Below are positions 27,063 to 35,745 of a stretch of 64,000 bases of DNA, piece after piece. The position numbers and the translations under genes are program-made. The notes under the pieces are model-generated. The model was given only the letters and a program-made list of their open reading frames with translations, was not told the origin of the DNA and did not search any database. This DNA is from Bacteroidota bacterium (GTDB lineage Bacteria; Bacteroidota; Bacteroidia; B-17B0; Aurantibacillaceae): positions 186,001 to 250,000 of the forward strand of contig JAJNDK010000007.1 of the NCBI GenBank assembly GCA_021156365.1, read 5' to 3'. The first letter of the stretch is position 1; each line of letters opens with the position of its first letter.

Positions 27063-28835
27063 CTATTTTTTAATGACCTTTCTGATTGCCATTCCTTTGT
27101 CCGTGTAGGTACTTATAAAATAAATACCACTCTCTAAGTCTGCGAGGCTGATCTCACACTGATTTGTTTTGCCGATAGCTACATTCCGGATCGTGCGTCC
27201 CGTGATATCGCTGATCGAAATTGTTTCGATAAATGCATCTGTATGAATATTCAACAGATCGTTCGCCGGGTTCGGATAGATGTTGAGATAAACAGCCTCT
27301 GCCTTTTTTTCTTTAAGGCCTACTGTTACCGGAAGCATCAGGGAAGTGCAGAGTCCGTCATTATCCCTGTCCGTGTCGTGCTCATGATCGGGGACACTGG
27401 TATGGAAACAAACATTTATCGGCGCAGAAGAAGGGACCGGACCCGTTGATGGTGTATTCAAGGCCTGGCTGTGTTTCCACCCGAGGTCGAACACCAGGGT
27501 ATCACCTGGATTAAGATGCAGGTTCGAAAAATTGGCGGTATCAAATACATGATAGCTGCAGCCAACATTGACATTAAGAAAATGATTGATCTGTAAATTC
27601 TCTACCGGGCTAAAACCAAAATTCTTTACCGTCACTTTCACTTTATAATATCTGTCGGTAAGCTGATAATAAGCGGGGCCGGAGGGAGGATACCAGCCTA
27701 CATAGGGTACAATATAGCCGGAATCCAGCCATATTCGGGTTACTCCCACATCTTTGGTGAAACTATAGATACCATTATCGGGCATGGAGTAAATACCCGT
27801 GATGCCGTTGGATACCGGCAATCCTTGCAGGCTCGTCGCTGTAGGCATGCTTTGTGAATTGAGCAGGAGCGTGGTTTTCGTATCGTGTACGATCCCCTCC
27901 GGGCGGACTCCCTTAGTGAAATTGAAATTCATACCCATGATATGCAATGAACTGTCCATCCGAAGTGTAAAAGAAGTGTAAGGATTACCGGATATATTGT
28001 ATCCGCAGGCATAGATTGTATCATTGTGAAGCACGAAGTCCGTAATCACATTTCCGAGCAGGCTATCCTGCGACATTGCACTGCTTGCCATTATCTGCAT
28101 GGAAGCATTCCTTTTCTGTATCGTCTTATTAAGTGTATATAAACTGGAAAGGTTCTTCAATACGGTTTTGTCGGATATTCCGTTCAGTACCTGCTGGCTG
28201 ATCAATACGGCACTGGTATCTGTAACGTAAACCGTATTGGTTGAGAATGGATGGTTTGTGGCTAATACCAATTTTCCATTACTGTTCACATTGATAGAAG
28301 CGAGCCCGGTGAGCCCGGTATTCCTTCGCGTATATTGCTGGCCCGTTTTCGAAAAGTGAAAAAGAATGCTGTCTGTGATCACAAAATAGCTGCTGTCGCT
28401 GTATTGTACCAGATCTCTGAAATTGTCGCTGTTTCCGTCAGGCTGAAGTGAACGGTCGATCAGCGTAAATCCAAAAGAAGCATTGATTTTCATAAAGAAG
28501 GTCTTGCTGCTGTTATCTATAAAATCACATTGATTGGCGCTACCGATAAGGGCAATCTGGTTATCCAGTGTACGGATCATTTTCGTAATGCCCGTGTAGG
28601 CATTTTTTATGATACTTCTTCTGAAAAGTACCTGTCCGTTAGCATCTATGCCTGTGACCATTGTTGTATCAGCATAAGGTGTGTATACGATAGAGGAAAA
28701 GTAGCTCTTGTTATTGATCCTGACCAGGCTTGTTGCCTGATCGTTGTAATGATTGAGCGCCCGGTTGATGAAGGTTTGGCCGTAAAGCCCGGCAAACGAA
28801 ACGGTAAAGAGCAGGAAGATGTAAATTTTTTTCAT
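27063..28835 (-). CDS. T9SS-secreted propeller-like protein, paralogue C of a tandem trio
   Basis: The 590-residue protein has a signal peptide (MKKIYIFLLFTVSFAGLYG), a beta-propeller-like N-terminal region of repeated short strands (about 20-370), a CARDB-like domain about 380-500 (YKVKVTVKNFGFSPVENLQINHF) with the Asp-rich turn DTDRDNDGLC, and a T9SS domain (IYPNPANDLLNIHTD, SGIYFISTYTDKG). The two upstream genes share the layout. It is third in the trio, 15 bases after paralogue B. Function unknown. Confidence 0.85.
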   Translation of the reverse strand: MKKIYIFLLFTVSFAGLYGQTFINRALNHYNDQATSLVRINNKSYFSSIVYTPYADTTMVTGIDANGQVLFRRSIIKNAYTGITKMIRTLDNQIALIGSANQCDFIDNSSKTFFMKINASFGFTLIDRSLQPDGNSDNFRDLVQYSDSSYFVITDSILFHFSKTGQQYTRRNTGLTGLASINVNSNGKLVLATNHPFSTNTVYVTDTSAVLISQQVLNGISDKTVLKNLSSLYTLNKTIQKRNASMQIMASSAMSQDSLLGNVITDFVLHNDTIYACGYNISGNPYTSFTLRMDSSLHIMGMNFNFTKGVRPEGIVHDTKTTLLLNSQSMPTATSLQGLPVSNGITGIYSMPDNGIYSFTKDVGVTRIWLDSGYIVPYVGWYPPSGPAYYQLTDRYYKVKVTVKNFGFSPVENLQINHFLNVNVGCSYHVFDTANFSNLHLNPGDTLVFDLGWKHSQALNTPSTGPVPSSAPINVCFHTSVPDHEHDTDRDNDGLCTSLMLPVTVGLKEKKAEAVYLNIYPNPANDLLNIHTDAFIETISISDITGRTIRNVAIGKTNQCEISLADLESGIYFISTYTDKGMAIRKVIKK

Positions 28836-28850
28836 AGACGTTGGTTTAAA

Positions 28851-30548
28851 TTATTCTTTTACAACTTTTCTTGTCGCTGTTCCTTTATCGGTGCTGATCG
28901 TAACAAAATAGATCCCCGCTTCAAATGCGCGCAGATCAATGCTTTCAGCCGATCCTGAGATCAGGATAGTTCTTCCTGAAAGATCCGTAACAAATGCCGA
29001 TAGCACCCGCGCATCTGTTTTTATACCAAGCAATCCATCTGTCGGATTCGGGAACAGGTTTAGCAACAGATCGTTCCTATTGCCCTCCATTCCCACGGTG
29101 GAAATAGTGAATGAAGCACAGGCTCCGTCGTTATCAATGTTTACATCGTTCAGGTAATTGGGAATACTCGTATTGAAACAGATCGGTCCGAAAGAGATCT
29201 GCGCCGGCATCGTGGCCCCAAGAAAATACTGGTAGCCATTGGTGATCCAGTCGGTGAGAATATTCATAGAGGCTCCCGGAGCAAGATTGGCCCCACCTAT
29301 ATACTTGGTGTAAAAAACTTTTCCGCATATCCAGGTATCTACATAATGGTTCAGCTGAAAATTGTTGATAGTAGTGCTTCCGAAATTGGTAACGATAATC
29401 TTCAGCCGGTAGGATTTGGAGTATAAAACATAACCGTTTGCTGCACTCAGGTAGCCTGTGTTTGCGTAGGCGGAATCCATTGTGACATTACTTACGCCTA
29501 TATCTGCCGTAAAATCATAATTCTGATCTTTCGGAAAGTCGGAATAGCTGATCAGGGCATTGTTGGCCGGTTGGCTGGTACAGTTGCTGATCATATGGAT
29601 CGTATTGTCCACATAGATGCCGGCCGGATGAATATTTTTTGTACTGTTTACAATTTGCGAAAGTACATTCAGCGAAGTATCCATCAGTAATACAAAGGAG
29701 GTGTTCGCTGTTGGATTATCCCCGCAGGCATAGATCGTATCATTGCGCAGGCAGAAATCCCGGATCACGGTTCCTGCAGGCTGAGTGGCGCTACTGTTGA
29801 CTACTTCTGTCATTGAAGCATCTTTTTTACTGATGCTGTTTTTCAGCGTATAAGTAGTGTAACTGTTTTTTATAAGTGTTTTGCGCGGCAGGTCGTTCAG
29901 GGTGTATTGGTTCAGGATAGTTGCCGTGGTGGTCATTGTATTCATTGCAGCTACTCCAGCTTGCAAGGTACTTACCAGGAGGTTTCCATCCGGTGTGAGG
30001 TCGATTTCCCGCTGCCCGCTGAGTGAAGTGTTTGTAACGCTTATTATGTTCCCGTTCTTATCGAAGTGATACAGCGTACTGTCGGTAATGCCATAATAGC
30101 TGCTGTCGGGATACTGAATGAAGTCGAAGAGTGAATTGTTGTACCCATCGCAGTTTGCATCCTGAAAATTGGTTTCGAAAAGAGTCAGACCATTCTCATC
30201 CAGCTTCATAAAAAACAGGTATGCAGTATCTACATAGTCGCAGGGCATTCCATAGCCGATGAAAGCAATTTTATCATCGAGCGTATGGCGGATGCGGGCA
30301 ATATTAGGGAACTCATACCTGTTGATGATCTTTTTGAAATTGATAAGTCCTGCGGCATCGATGCTGGTTATTGTACAATCATCAACAAAGTCGAAAGTGT
30401 AGGTATGCGAGTTGAAATAATAATGTCCGTTGGCTTCTGTCAGCTCATAAGCATTGTCATCGTAATCATGAAAAGCCCTGTTGATGATTTGAGAACGAAC
30501 TGAGCTAAACGAAGCACATAAAATGATAAACAAATAGATTTTTTTCAT
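28851..30548 (-). CDS. T9SS-secreted propeller-like protein, paralogue B of a tandem trio
   Basis: The 565-residue protein has the same order as its neighbours: signal peptide, propeller-like region (opening INRAFHDYDDNAYELTEANG), CARDB-like domain (YRLKIIVTNFGSTTINNFQL) with VNIDNDGACASF, and a T9SS tail (LFPNPTDGLLGIKTD, AGIYFVTISTDKGTATRKVV). It lies 10 bases after paralogue A, so the three are probably one operon. Confidence 0.86.
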   Translation of the reverse strand: MKKIYLFIILCASFSSVRSQIINRAFHDYDDNAYELTEANGHYYFNSHTYTFDFVDDCTITSIDAAGLINFKKIINRYEFPNIARIRHTLDDKIAFIGYGMPCDYVDTAYLFFMKLDENGLTLFETNFQDANCDGYNNSLFDFIQYPDSSYYGITDSTLYHFDKNGNIISVTNTSLSGQREIDLTPDGNLLVSTLQAGVAAMNTMTTTATILNQYTLNDLPRKTLIKNSYTTYTLKNSISKKDASMTEVVNSSATQPAGTVIRDFCLRNDTIYACGDNPTANTSFVLLMDTSLNVLSQIVNSTKNIHPAGIYVDNTIHMISNCTSQPANNALISYSDFPKDQNYDFTADIGVSNVTMDSAYANTGYLSAANGYVLYSKSYRLKIIVTNFGSTTINNFQLNHYVDTWICGKVFYTKYIGGANLAPGASMNILTDWITNGYQYFLGATMPAQISFGPICFNTSIPNYLNDVNIDNDGACASFTISTVGMEGNRNDLLLNLFPNPTDGLLGIKTDARVLSAFVTDLSGRTILISGSAESIDLRAFEAGIYFVTISTDKGTATRKVVKE

Positions 30549-30558
30549 CGATAGTATA

Positions 30559-32289
30559 TTATTCTTTTATAATTTTTCTGGTTACGGTTCCTTTATCCGT
30601 GCTGATCGTTATAAGATAGATCCCCGCTTCAAATGTCCGCATATCAATGTTTTCAATCGATCCGGATCTCAGTATGGTTCTTCCTGAAATATCTGTAACA
30701 AATACTGACAGTATCTTCGCATCTGTTTTTATAGTAAGCAGCCCATCTGTGGGATTAGGAAAAACACTGAGCTTTACTTCATTTTCCGAACCTTCCAGCC
30801 CTGTGACAGCTATAGTGAAAGCCGCGCAGGTCTGATCATTGTCAATGTTCACATCGTTTTTATCGTTTGGTATGGTAGTAAAAAAACACACGTTACCGGT
30901 TGATATAATACTTGGAAGAGTTGGAATTATAGGAATAGGACCGGGAGCCGCTGAATGGATCCAATCGGAAAGAAAGGTAAGGGAATCGCCGGGTGCTATA
31001 TTCACACCATTTATTCTCTCAGAGTAAAAATTGTACCCGCAGATACGTTGGTCTAAATAAGCATTTGCCCGGAAACTATTGATCGAAGTGGCACCATAGT
31101 TTTTTACCGTTATCAGTACCCGGTAATGCAATCCTGAGATAAAATAACCGTTCATTGAAGAGACATAGTAGGAAGAAGCATAGGCTGTATCCATTGCTAC
31201 ATGGGTCACGCCTATATCACTGGTAAAGGAGTATGTTACATTTCGTGTGAGCCTGGAAAAGCCTAAATGCGCATTAGTGGAAGGAACACTTCTGCAGCTG
31301 TTAAAAAGCGCAACTGTTGAATTGTCGGTCAGTATAGCTTTTGGAGATATTCCTTTGGAAGTATTGATGCGTGTATACAAAAGGTTCAATGACGTATCCA
31401 TCGCCATGAAGCCGGAACTACCAGAGGAGGTATTGAAACCACAGGCATACACAGTATCGTGGAGTAACTGAAGACCGGTAATATGTGTAAAGTTTCCGTT
31501 CATTGCAGCAGTACCATTGGCTGTCACCTGCATGGCAGAATCCAGTTTGTAAATGCCTCCGTTCACAACATAAGTAGTGTGGATGCCGTTAACCAGGGTT
31601 TTACTCATTGCACTGACCCCGGAAGGGTAGAGATGAATGATGGTGGCTGAAGTATCGATAAGTGCAAAAGCGTCTGCTACGCCCCACTGAATAGTTGCAT
31701 ACGTCAGCAGCAGTTTTCCATCCGGTTTCAGCTTGATTTCGGAGAGACCTGAAAGCAGCGTGTTTTTGCGGCTAAGTATATTTCCGTATTTATCGAAATG
31801 TAACAGCAGGCTGTCACTGATGGCAAAATACGAGCTGTCGGTATATTGGAGAAAATCTTTCAGGCGATCGTTGCTATTACTTGCCGGATCAAAAGTAGTG
31901 ACCATACGATCAAAAAGAATAGCCCCGTTAGCATCCATTTTTATGAGAAAGCCTTTTTGCAACGAATCCAGATAATCGCATCCCTGGGCGAAACCTATAA
32001 AAGCGATCTGATCGTCAAGTGTGGGAATGATCTGAAGAATCTGTGTGTATTCGTGTTTGACAATATTTCGCCTGAACCGTAAATTGCCAGCTGCATCCAG
32101 GCAGGTGACAAAGCAGGAATCTATAAAATCATTTGTGAAAACGTTTGAGGACAGGTAATAATTACCATTCGCTTTTGCCATTCCCAAAGCCTGATCGTTG
32201 TATTCATGCATGGCCTTGTTAATGTGTGACTGGGAATGAAGGCTAATAAATGAAACACAGAGTAAAGCAACAAAGTAGAGTTTCCTCAT
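30559..32289 (-). CDS. T9SS-secreted propeller-like protein, paralogue A of a tandem trio
   Basis: The 576-residue first gene of the trio has a signal peptide (MRKLYFVALLCVSFISLHS), a propeller-like region (INKAMHEYNDQALGMAKANG), a CARDB-like domain (YRVLITVKNYGATSINSFRA), the Asp-rich VNIDNDQTCAAF and a T9SS tail (VFPNPTDGLLTIKTD). A and B are nearly identical over the T9SS domain. The intergenic DNA upstream (32290-32483) shows no convincing promoter box. Confidence 0.86.
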   Translation of the reverse strand: MRKLYFVALLCVSFISLHSQSHINKAMHEYNDQALGMAKANGNYYLSSNVFTNDFIDSCFVTCLDAAGNLRFRRNIVKHEYTQILQIIPTLDDQIAFIGFAQGCDYLDSLQKGFLIKMDANGAILFDRMVTTFDPASNSNDRLKDFLQYTDSSYFAISDSLLLHFDKYGNILSRKNTLLSGLSEIKLKPDGKLLLTYATIQWGVADAFALIDTSATIIHLYPSGVSAMSKTLVNGIHTTYVVNGGIYKLDSAMQVTANGTAAMNGNFTHITGLQLLHDTVYACGFNTSSGSSGFMAMDTSLNLLYTRINTSKGISPKAILTDNSTVALFNSCRSVPSTNAHLGFSRLTRNVTYSFTSDIGVTHVAMDTAYASSYYVSSMNGYFISGLHYRVLITVKNYGATSINSFRANAYLDQRICGYNFYSERINGVNIAPGDSLTFLSDWIHSAAPGPIPIIPTLPSIISTGNVCFFTTIPNDKNDVNIDNDQTCAAFTIAVTGLEGSENEVKLSVFPNPTDGLLTIKTDAKILSVFVTDISGRTILRSGSIENIDMRTFEAGIYLITISTDKGTVTRKIIKE

Positions 32290-32483
32290 AGGTATTATGA
32301 TTTAATGCCCTAATATACTGCTTTTAAAGCCGAAAACCACTCAGAGTTAGCATACATCCATTTTGGCTTTATAAGTGGTCGGTTTTCCAGAAAGCCCTAT
32401 AGAAAAGGCAAAATAGCCGATAAATAATTTTTCCCTATCCCCACGATTTTTAGTAAATTTAGGGCTTATTTACCACTATCAAA

Positions 32484-33533
32484 ATGAAAATACTCATTAC
32501 AGGAGGAGCAGGATTTATCGGATCGCATGTCGTACGATTGTTCGTGAACAAATACCCGGACTACACTATTTATAATCTCGATAAGCTTACCTATGCCGGC
32601 AACCTGGCCAACCTGAAAGATATAGAAGACAAACCGAATTACAAATTCGTGAAAGGTGATATCGTGGATGCGGAATTTATCAATAAGCTCTTCAAAGCCG
32701 AGCAGTTCAATGCCGTGATCCACCTTGCTGCCGAAAGCCATGTGGATCGCAGTATCACCAACCCGCTCGAGTTTGTGTACACCAATGTGATCGGTACGGT
32801 GAACCTGCTGAATGCAGCAAAGGAATTGTACAAAGCAGAAGGAAGTACCTTCAAACGTTTTTATCATGTGAGTACGGATGAAGTATACGGCTCGTTGGGA
32901 GAAACCGGTATGTTCACCGAAACCACGGCCTACGATCCGCATAGTCCATACTCTGCATCCAAAGCCAGTTCCGACCATTTTGTAAGAGCGTATCACGATA
33001 CCTATAAAATGCCCTGCGTGATCTCCAATTGCAGCAATAATTACGGGCCTTACCATTTCCCGGAGAAGCTGATCCCGCTGTGCATCAATAATATCAAACA
33101 CAATAAATCACTGCCCATATACGGGAAAGGCGAGAACGTACGCGACTGGCTTTTTGTGGAAGACCATGCACGTGCCATCGATGTGATCTTTCACAATTCG
33201 AAGGACGGAACGACCTACAATATCGGCGGACATAATGAGTGGACAAATATCGATGTGATCCGCCTGCTTTGCCGCATCATGGATAAAAAACTGAACAGGA
33301 CAGAAGGCAGCAACGAAAAGCTGATCACGTTTGTTACCGACAGGGCCGGGCACGATCTGCGTTATGCCATCGACAGCACAAAGCTGCAGAACGACCTTGG
33401 ATGGAAACCAAGCCTGCAATTCGAAGAAGGACTGGAGCGTACCGTGGACTGGTACCTGCAGAACGAAGAGTGGCTGAACAATGTTACTTCGGGTGAATAT
33501 CAAAAGTATTACAACGTTCAATACACACGTTAA
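32484..33533 (+). CDS. rfbB: dTDP-glucose 4,6-dehydratase
   Basis: The 349-residue extended SDR has GGAGFIGSH (residues 7-15), the dehydratase triad Thr131-Asp132-Glu133 (HVSTDEVYG) and Tyr156/Lys160 (YSASK), plus RDWLFVEDHARAI. It converts dTDP-glucose to dTDP-4-keto-6-deoxyglucose for rhamnose and other deoxysugars. rfbA, rfbC and rfbD are not in the window. The stop overlaps the next start (TAATG). Confidence 0.95.
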   Translation: MKILITGGAGFIGSHVVRLFVNKYPDYTIYNLDKLTYAGNLANLKDIEDKPNYKFVKGDIVDAEFINKLFKAEQFNAVIHLAAESHVDRSITNPLEFVYTNVIGTVNLLNAAKELYKAEGSTFKRFYHVSTDEVYGSLGETGMFTETTAYDPHSPYSASKASSDHFVRAYHDTYKMPCVISNCSNNYGPYHFPEKLIPLCINNIKHNKSLPIYGKGENVRDWLFVEDHARAIDVIFHNSKDGTTYNIGGHNEWTNIDVIRLLCRIMDKKLNRTEGSNEKLITFVTDRAGHDLRYAIDSTKLQNDLGWKPSLQFEEGLERTVDWYLQNEEWLNNVTSGEYQKYYNVQYTR

Positions 33534-34519
33534 TGTACGATACACCTTTTCATACAAAAGACATTTCGAAATTTTCTTTTCTCGTAACGGGTGGCGCCGG
33601 GTTCATCGGATCGCATATCGTGGAGTACCTGCTGAAACAAGGAGCAGGTAAAGTTACGGTGCTGGACGATCTTTCCACCGGTTCCATAGAGAATGTACAT
33701 ATCTTTGAAAAGCATCCCCAGTATCGTTTTATCCGGGGCGATATCCGCAATCCTGACGATTGTAAAAAAGCCTGTGAAGGAATAGATTATGTTACACACC
33801 AGGGAGCGCTTGGTTCGGTGCCGCGCAGTATCGAAAATCCGCTGGCAACCCATTCAGTAAATGCAACCGGTTTTATCAATATGCTGGTGGCTGCCCGCGA
33901 TGCAAAGGTAAAACGGGTGGTATATGCCAGTTCCTCTTCGGTATATGGTGATCTGAATGAATCGCCGAAAACAGAAGAACGCATTGGCAAGCCTTTATCT
34001 CCGTATGCAGTAAGCAAGTTAGTGAATGAACAATATGCGGCTATCTTTGCGAGTACCTATGCCATGCAGATCACGGGATTACGTTACTTCAATATTTTTG
34101 GCCCGCGCCAGAATCCCAACGGAGCCTATGCTGCAGCCATTCCTTTGTTTATCCAATCGGTGCTCAGCAACAAGCCTGTTTACATCAATGGGAGCGGGGA
34201 GCAAAGCCGTGATTTTACGTTTGTGGAGAATGCTGTGCAGGCCAATATCAAAGCCCTGCTTACGGATGAACCGTCAGCGATAAACAAGGTATTCAATATT
34301 GCATGTGGCGACAGCATCAGTGTGAACGAAATGTTCGATAAGATCCGTACGCAGCTGCATTCCGGTGTGAAAGCCATTTACCGCGAAGAGCGTTTCGGTG
34401 ATGTTAAGAATTCCAAAGCCAATATCAGCGCTGCCCGGCAGGAGATCGGGTATGTTCCTGTAAAAAGCTTTGATGAAGGATTGACAGAAACGATAGCGTA
34501 TTACAAGGAAATTCAATAA
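33533..34519 (+). CDS. WbpP/TviC-like UDP-HexNAc 4-epimerase
   Basis: The 328-residue extended SDR has TGGAGFIGSH, the WbpP-type segment GALGSVPRSIENP, SSSSVYGD, Tyr158-x-x-x-Lys162 (YAVSK), RYFNIFGPRQNPNGAYAAAIP and SRDFTFVENAVQA. Known relatives interconvert UDP-GlcNAc(A) and UDP-GalNAc(A). It is translationally coupled to rfbB by TAATG. The substrate is inferred. Confidence 0.9.
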   Translation: MYDTPFHTKDISKFSFLVTGGAGFIGSHIVEYLLKQGAGKVTVLDDLSTGSIENVHIFEKHPQYRFIRGDIRNPDDCKKACEGIDYVTHQGALGSVPRSIENPLATHSVNATGFINMLVAARDAKVKRVVYASSSSVYGDLNESPKTEERIGKPLSPYAVSKLVNEQYAAIFASTYAMQITGLRYFNIFGPRQNPNGAYAAAIPLFIQSVLSNKPVYINGSGEQSRDFTFVENAVQANIKALLTDEPSAINKVFNIACGDSISVNEMFDKIRTQLHSGVKAIYREERFGDVKNSKANISAARQEIGYVPVKSFDEGLTETIAYYKEIQ

Positions 34520-34553
34520 CGGTTAATTGTAGATAGCGCGAAGAAAAAAGACA

Positions 34554-34581
34554 GCCGCAGATTTTCGCGGATTCCACAGAT
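34554..34581 (+). repeat. Left arm of a 28-base inverted repeat (ATCCGCG/ATCTGCG family)
   Basis: This arm matches the reverse complement of 34631-34658 at 24 of 28 positions. The arms flank 49 bases and could fold into a long hairpin. Confidence 0.7.
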
Positions 34582-34630
34582 TTTTGTTGACACTTATAGC
34601 TGATGAACAATAGAATTTTGCGTTAATTTT

Positions 34631-34658
34631 ATCTGCGACATCCGTGAAAATCTGCGGC
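34631..34658 (-). repeat. Right arm of a 28-base inverted repeat
   Basis: Partner of 34554-34581. The pair lies between the convergent epimerase and PAS genes. Confidence 0.7.
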
Positions 34659-34697
34659 CAAATCAAAAGTTTTATTTAATTGTTGCGGTTAAAGGAG

Positions 34698-35090
34698 TTA
34701 ATGCATTTCCCCGTCTCTAAGCTCTCTTGTGAGCTTGGTAAAGCCAATGACATCGTCGTTCTTGTTATGCAGTGCAGTGATGAGGATGCTTCCCCAGAAA
34801 GTAGTTCCGTCTTTTCGCACTCTCCGACCGATGTGCCGGGCCCTGCCTTCTTTTTCTGCGAGTGCCAACAATTGCTCGGGAAGCTTTGCCTGCCGGTCCT
34901 GTGGCATATAGAAGATATTAAAATTCTGGCCTATTATTTCAACCTCGGAGTAACCTTTTATTTGTTGAACTCCCTTGTTCCAGGAAAGAATGGTGCCGTC
35001 TTTATCAAGTAATATAATTGCGAAATCCTGGATCTCTTCTATCATTTTCTTATGCAGCTCGGCCAGCACTGCTATTTTTTCATCAGTCAT
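34698..35090 (-). CDS. Single PAS-domain protein
   Basis: The chosen start MTDEKIAVLAELHKKM gives 130 residues; an upstream in-frame ATG (to 35153) would add 21 poorly conserved-looking residues. A PAS fold is clear: IQDFAIILLDKDGTILSWNKG, IKGYSEVEIIGQNF, RRVRKDGTTFWGSI, GFTKLTREL. PAS domains sense small molecules or redox/light, but there is no kinase, GGDEF or HTH domain. It may act as a sensor partner in trans or be a truncated sensor kinase. Confidence 0.8.
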   Translation of the reverse strand: MTDEKIAVLAELHKKMIEEIQDFAIILLDKDGTILSWNKGVQQIKGYSEVEIIGQNFNIFYMPQDRQAKLPEQLLALAEKEGRARHIGRRVRKDGTTFWGSILITALHNKNDDVIGFTKLTRELRDGEMH

Positions 35091-35212
35091 CTTGTGAAGA
35101 TATGTTTTTGAAAAACTTTTGCCTGCATAAAGCCCGGGGTAAATGTTCCCCAAATCAAACTATTTTACATGTTTTAACATAAGATCCTTTCATCATTTCT
35201 GCCATAATTTAT

Positions 35213-35371
35213 ATGCAGAAACTTATATCCGGAAAACATAATAGTGTAATTTGTTTCGCAAAAAAGAGCGGCGCGGGGACAAAGATGTACAAATTCCCTG
35301 CAGAGATGCTGGCATTTGGTTTTCTACAGGAGGATATCAGATCGTTTTTAAGTGTTTCGAAAAAAGGGTAA
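35213..35371 (+). CDS. Small hypothetical protein, 52 residues
   Basis: The ORF runs from ATG 35213 to TAA 35369-35371. The middle (MYKFPAEMLAFGFLQEDIRS) has protein-like composition with a plausible amphipathic helix. A stem-loop terminator follows 41 bases later. There is no clear -7 box and no known family. It sits alone in a 590-base gap, so it remains uncertain. Confidence 0.4.
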   Translation: MQKLISGKHNSVICFAKKSGAGTKMYKFPAEMLAFGFLQEDIRSFLSVSKKG

Positions 35372-35411
35372 GCCCCTGATTCGGACAAGAAAACTTACAA
35401 ATGATCAAAAC

Positions 35412-35442
35412 TTAAAGGTCTCCTTTACGGGAGGCCTTTTTG
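35412..35442 (+). terminator. Stem-loop terminator (element 1 of 2)
   Basis: AAAGGTCTCC/GGAGGCCTTT (35414-35423 with 35430-35439, one G-U pair) is followed by T. It is preceded by CAAAACTTAAAGGTCT-type sequence shared with the next element. Confidence 0.75.
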
Positions 35443-35541
35443 TAAAGCACATACAATCTATATATACCGGATCATCTGTAAATCGTTTACCAGGGGAAGA
35501 CCCCCTAACAGGATACTAAGTTTACAGACGACCAAAAACTT

Positions 35542-35583
35542 AAAGGTCTTTCGTCCCGAAGCATCGGGAGAAGGGCCTTTTTG
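35542..35583 (+). terminator. Stem-loop terminator (element 2 of 2) with nested palindrome
   Basis: The outer stem AAAGGTCTTT/AAGGGCCTTT with G-U pairs encloses the inner TCCCGA-AGCA-TCGGGA, followed by T. The sequence before it (CCAAAAACTTAAAGGTCT) repeats that before element 1. No ORF is seen between them, so an untranslated small RNA is possible. Confidence 0.6.
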
Positions 35584-35594
35584 TGTTATGATCT

Positions 35595-35620
35595 CACGCA
35601 AAGACGCAGAGAGCGCAAAG
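35595..35620 (+). repeat. Left arm of a 26-base inverted repeat (ACGCAAAGACGCAGAG family)
   Basis: This arm matches the reverse complement of 35704-35729 at 24 of 26 positions. The arms flank 83 AT-rich bases. Confidence 0.75.
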
Positions 35621-35703
35621 CTGTATTGTTCTGATCAGTACTATGATGAGCAAAATCTACCTAATATGAAATACTGTAAATAATTTGAACGGTAATATCT
35701 ATC

Positions 35704-35729
35704 CTCTGCGCTCTCTGCGTCTTTGCGCG
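35704..35729 (-). repeat. Right arm of a 26-base inverted repeat
   Basis: Partner of 35595-35620. It ends 16 bases before the tcdA stop codon. Confidence 0.75.
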
Positions 35730-35745
35730 AAAATTCAGAGTAAAA

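Noticed and set aside
32466-33101. 211-residue minus-strand ORF
   Set aside because: It is antisense to rfbB.
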